Source of the DNA: Planctomycetota bacterium | Lineage (GTDB): Bacteria > Planctomycetota > Planctomycetia > Isosphaerales > Isosphaeraceae | DNA: 6,773 bases | Direction: 5' to 3' | NCBI GenBank assembly: GCA_021818605.1 | Contig: JAKAUH010001119.1 | Location: 1-6,773, forward strand | Shown: in pieces, positions 6,001 through 6,773 of the stretch | Numbering within the stretch: the first letter of the stretch is position 1 | Layout: each line of letters begins with the position of its first letter | Translations under genes and position numbers: made by a program | Notes under the pieces: model-generated | Told to the model about the DNA's origin: nothing | The model's database searches: none | Seen by the model: the letters and a program-made list of their open reading frames with translations, nothing else

Positions 6001-6363
6001 ATGTCAGCCTTCAGTACACAGGACCGAGCCGACGCCCTGATCGTGAGGTTCGAGGCCGCCGCCGGCCTCAACGACTTCCGGAACAACGCCCTCCGTGATG
6101 CCCTCTACGAGCTGGTGCAAAACCGCCCCAACCCTCTCCTCGCCGTCGACCTCCAGAAGGTCGATTTCCTGTCCAGCTCCGGCGTCGCGATCCTGGTCGG
6201 CCTCAAGCGTCGCGTCGATACCCGCAACGGCAAGGTCGTCTTCTACCACGTCCAACCCATTGTCCGAGACCTGCTGTCCGTCATGAAGCTCGACCGCTTC
6301 TTCACCATCGCCGAGGGCGAGGAGCCGGCGCTCGCCGCCCTCCGTCCGCTCCCCACGGCTTAA
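6001..6363 (+). CDS. STAS-domain protein, anti-anti-sigma factor-like, 120 residues
   Basis: A single STAS domain of the SpoIIAA/RsbV type. Such proteins bind an anti-sigma kinase and are switched off by serine phosphorylation, freeing or trapping a sigma factor or another effector. The core LLAVDLQKVDFLSSSGVAIL spans about 46-65. The serine just before glycine, S60, aligns with the phosphorylated Ser58 of SpoIIAA, while the Asp usual in the DSSG motif is S58 here. Later strand and helix, GKVVFYHVQPIVRDLLSVMKLDRFFTI (about 77-103), fit the family. I start at 6001 because the domain's first strand follows directly, with GGAGGT (5983-5988) at a long 12-base spacing. An in-frame ATG at 5902 has a better-spaced GAGGA (5891-5895, six bases) and would add 33 low-complexity residues. 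No kinase, phosphatase or sigma gene is in the window, so its partner must be encoded elsewhere. Confidence 0.9.
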   Translation: MSAFSTQDRADALIVRFEAAAGLNDFRNNALRDALYELVQNRPNPLLAVDLQKVDFLSSSGVAILVGLKRRVDTRNGKVVFYHVQPIVRDLLSVMKLDRFFTIAEGEEPALAALRPLPTA

Positions 6364-6706
6364 TCGGCTCGTCCGCTCCCCTCGAACCCCCGGATTCCCC
6401 AGTCTCCCAACTCGCATGAAGTCCGCTTTGGCGGGGCGACGATGGAAGAGGCGGGCGGACTGTCCGTCGTCCGTCGTCCGCTGTCCGTCGAGCCGCGAGG
6501 TTCTCGGTCGCCGGTCGACCCGCGCCGCCCCCAGAGCCGACGCGTCGATCCCTGTCGCGTCGCGAATTGCCAGAGACGACGGACGTAAGGACCATCCAAC
6601 AGATCCAGTCCAGCGGAGGGCGGCTTCCGGAGCGTCGGTACGACCGCGGCGGCGATCGCCGATCGGTCCGACGCGCCGCCATGAGCTGCCGGGGAGGGAG
6701 TCTTCC
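6364..6706. other. Intergenic region after the STAS gene, no gene seen
   Basis: No plus-strand frame looks coding. The minus-strand frames here are arginine- and serine-rich, overlap each other and the STAS gene, and match no family I know. The stretch contains a 7-bp inverted repeat, AGTCCGC (6420-6426) with GCGGACT (6455-6461), 28 bases apart and about 57 bases after the STAS stop. That is too loosely spaced and T-poor to call a terminator. A 7-bp tandem repeat (6462-6489) follows directly. Confidence 0.5.
6462..6489. repeat. Four tandem copies of a 7-bp unit, GTCCGTC
   Basis: Copies at 6462-6468, 6469-6475 and 6483-6489 are identical (GTCCGTC); the third, 6476-6482, is GTCCGCT. The array is non-coding and sits in the gap after the STAS gene. 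It looks like a slippage-derived microsatellite-like repeat; no function is implied. Confidence 0.7.
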
Positions 6707-6773
6707 ATGAGATGCAAGCCGCGGCGCTCCGACCGGTACGAGTCCACCCGGCGGAGGCATGCGACACCACCCG
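6707..6773 (+). CDS. Possible 5' end of a gene cut by the window edge
   Basis: An ATG at 6707 follows a strong purine-rich stretch, GGGAGGGAG (6692-6700), six bases upstream, and the frame is open for 22 codons to the end of the window. The readable N-terminus is highly basic (MRCKPRRSDRYESTRRR). Nothing can be said of function. The call rests only on the ribosome-binding-site spacing, so it may be spurious. Confidence 0.25.
   Translation, partial: MRCKPRRSDRYESTRRRHATPP

Noticed and set aside
6380..6400. GGTTCGAG on the minus strand, resembling a tRNA T-loop
   Set aside because: The flanking bases do not form the 5-bp T-stem and no acceptor or anticodon arms can be built around it.
6004..6747. 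247-codon minus-strand open frame at the right end
   Set aside because: About half of it is antisense to the STAS gene; the rest is low-complexity and contains the translated 7-bp tandem repeat. No ribosome binding site or family match.

Overview
The window is GC-rich and reads as a chromosomal segment from a planctomycete, probably Isosphaeraceae or a near relative. This rests on recognition of protein families, not on a search. The clues are a short TM2-like membrane protein of the type annotated DUF6677 in planctomycetes, a secreted purple-acid-phosphatase-like metallophosphoesterase, a half-length TauE/SafE protein, and the relic of an IS1-type transposase of a kind common in these genomes. 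Genes are loosely packed, with long intergenic gaps and few operons.

Layout, left to right. 1-353 has no convincing gene but holds a perfect TATAAT followed by a small hairpin. 354-596 (+) is an 80-residue orphan protein followed by a 9-bp hairpin. 720-2591 (+) is a secreted metallophosphoesterase. 2595-2880 (-) is a decayed IS1-type transposase fragment with an in-frame stop, lying directly against the end of the phosphoesterase gene. 2959-3692 (-) is a two-gene operon of membrane proteins (a DUF6677-type protein and a 63-residue two-helix protein) joined by an ATGA stop/start overlap. Divergent from it, 3890-5067 (+) carries rsmE (16S rRNA m3U1498 methyltransferase) followed by a half-length TauE/SafE permease. 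The permease end overlaps by 16 bp the end of a convergent VOC-fold gene (5052-5465, -). After a 535-bp gap with an 18-bp palindrome and a candidate promoter comes a STAS-domain anti-anti-sigma-like gene (6001-6363, +). 6364-6773 is mostly non-coding, with a 7-bp tandem repeat and possibly the first codons of a gene cut by the window edge.

The genes do not form one pathway: phosphate ester hydrolysis, ribosome modification, anion export, a VOC protein and a partner-switch regulator sit side by side as ordinary housekeeping and accessory genes. I found no CRISPR array, tRNA, rRNA, phage or defence system. The items most worth a second look are the transposase relic, the unusual active-site ligands and uncharacterised N-terminal half of the phosphoesterase, the tightly coupled DUF6677/small-protein pair, and the intergenic palindrome. 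I see no good evidence for a previously undescribed multi-gene system here.
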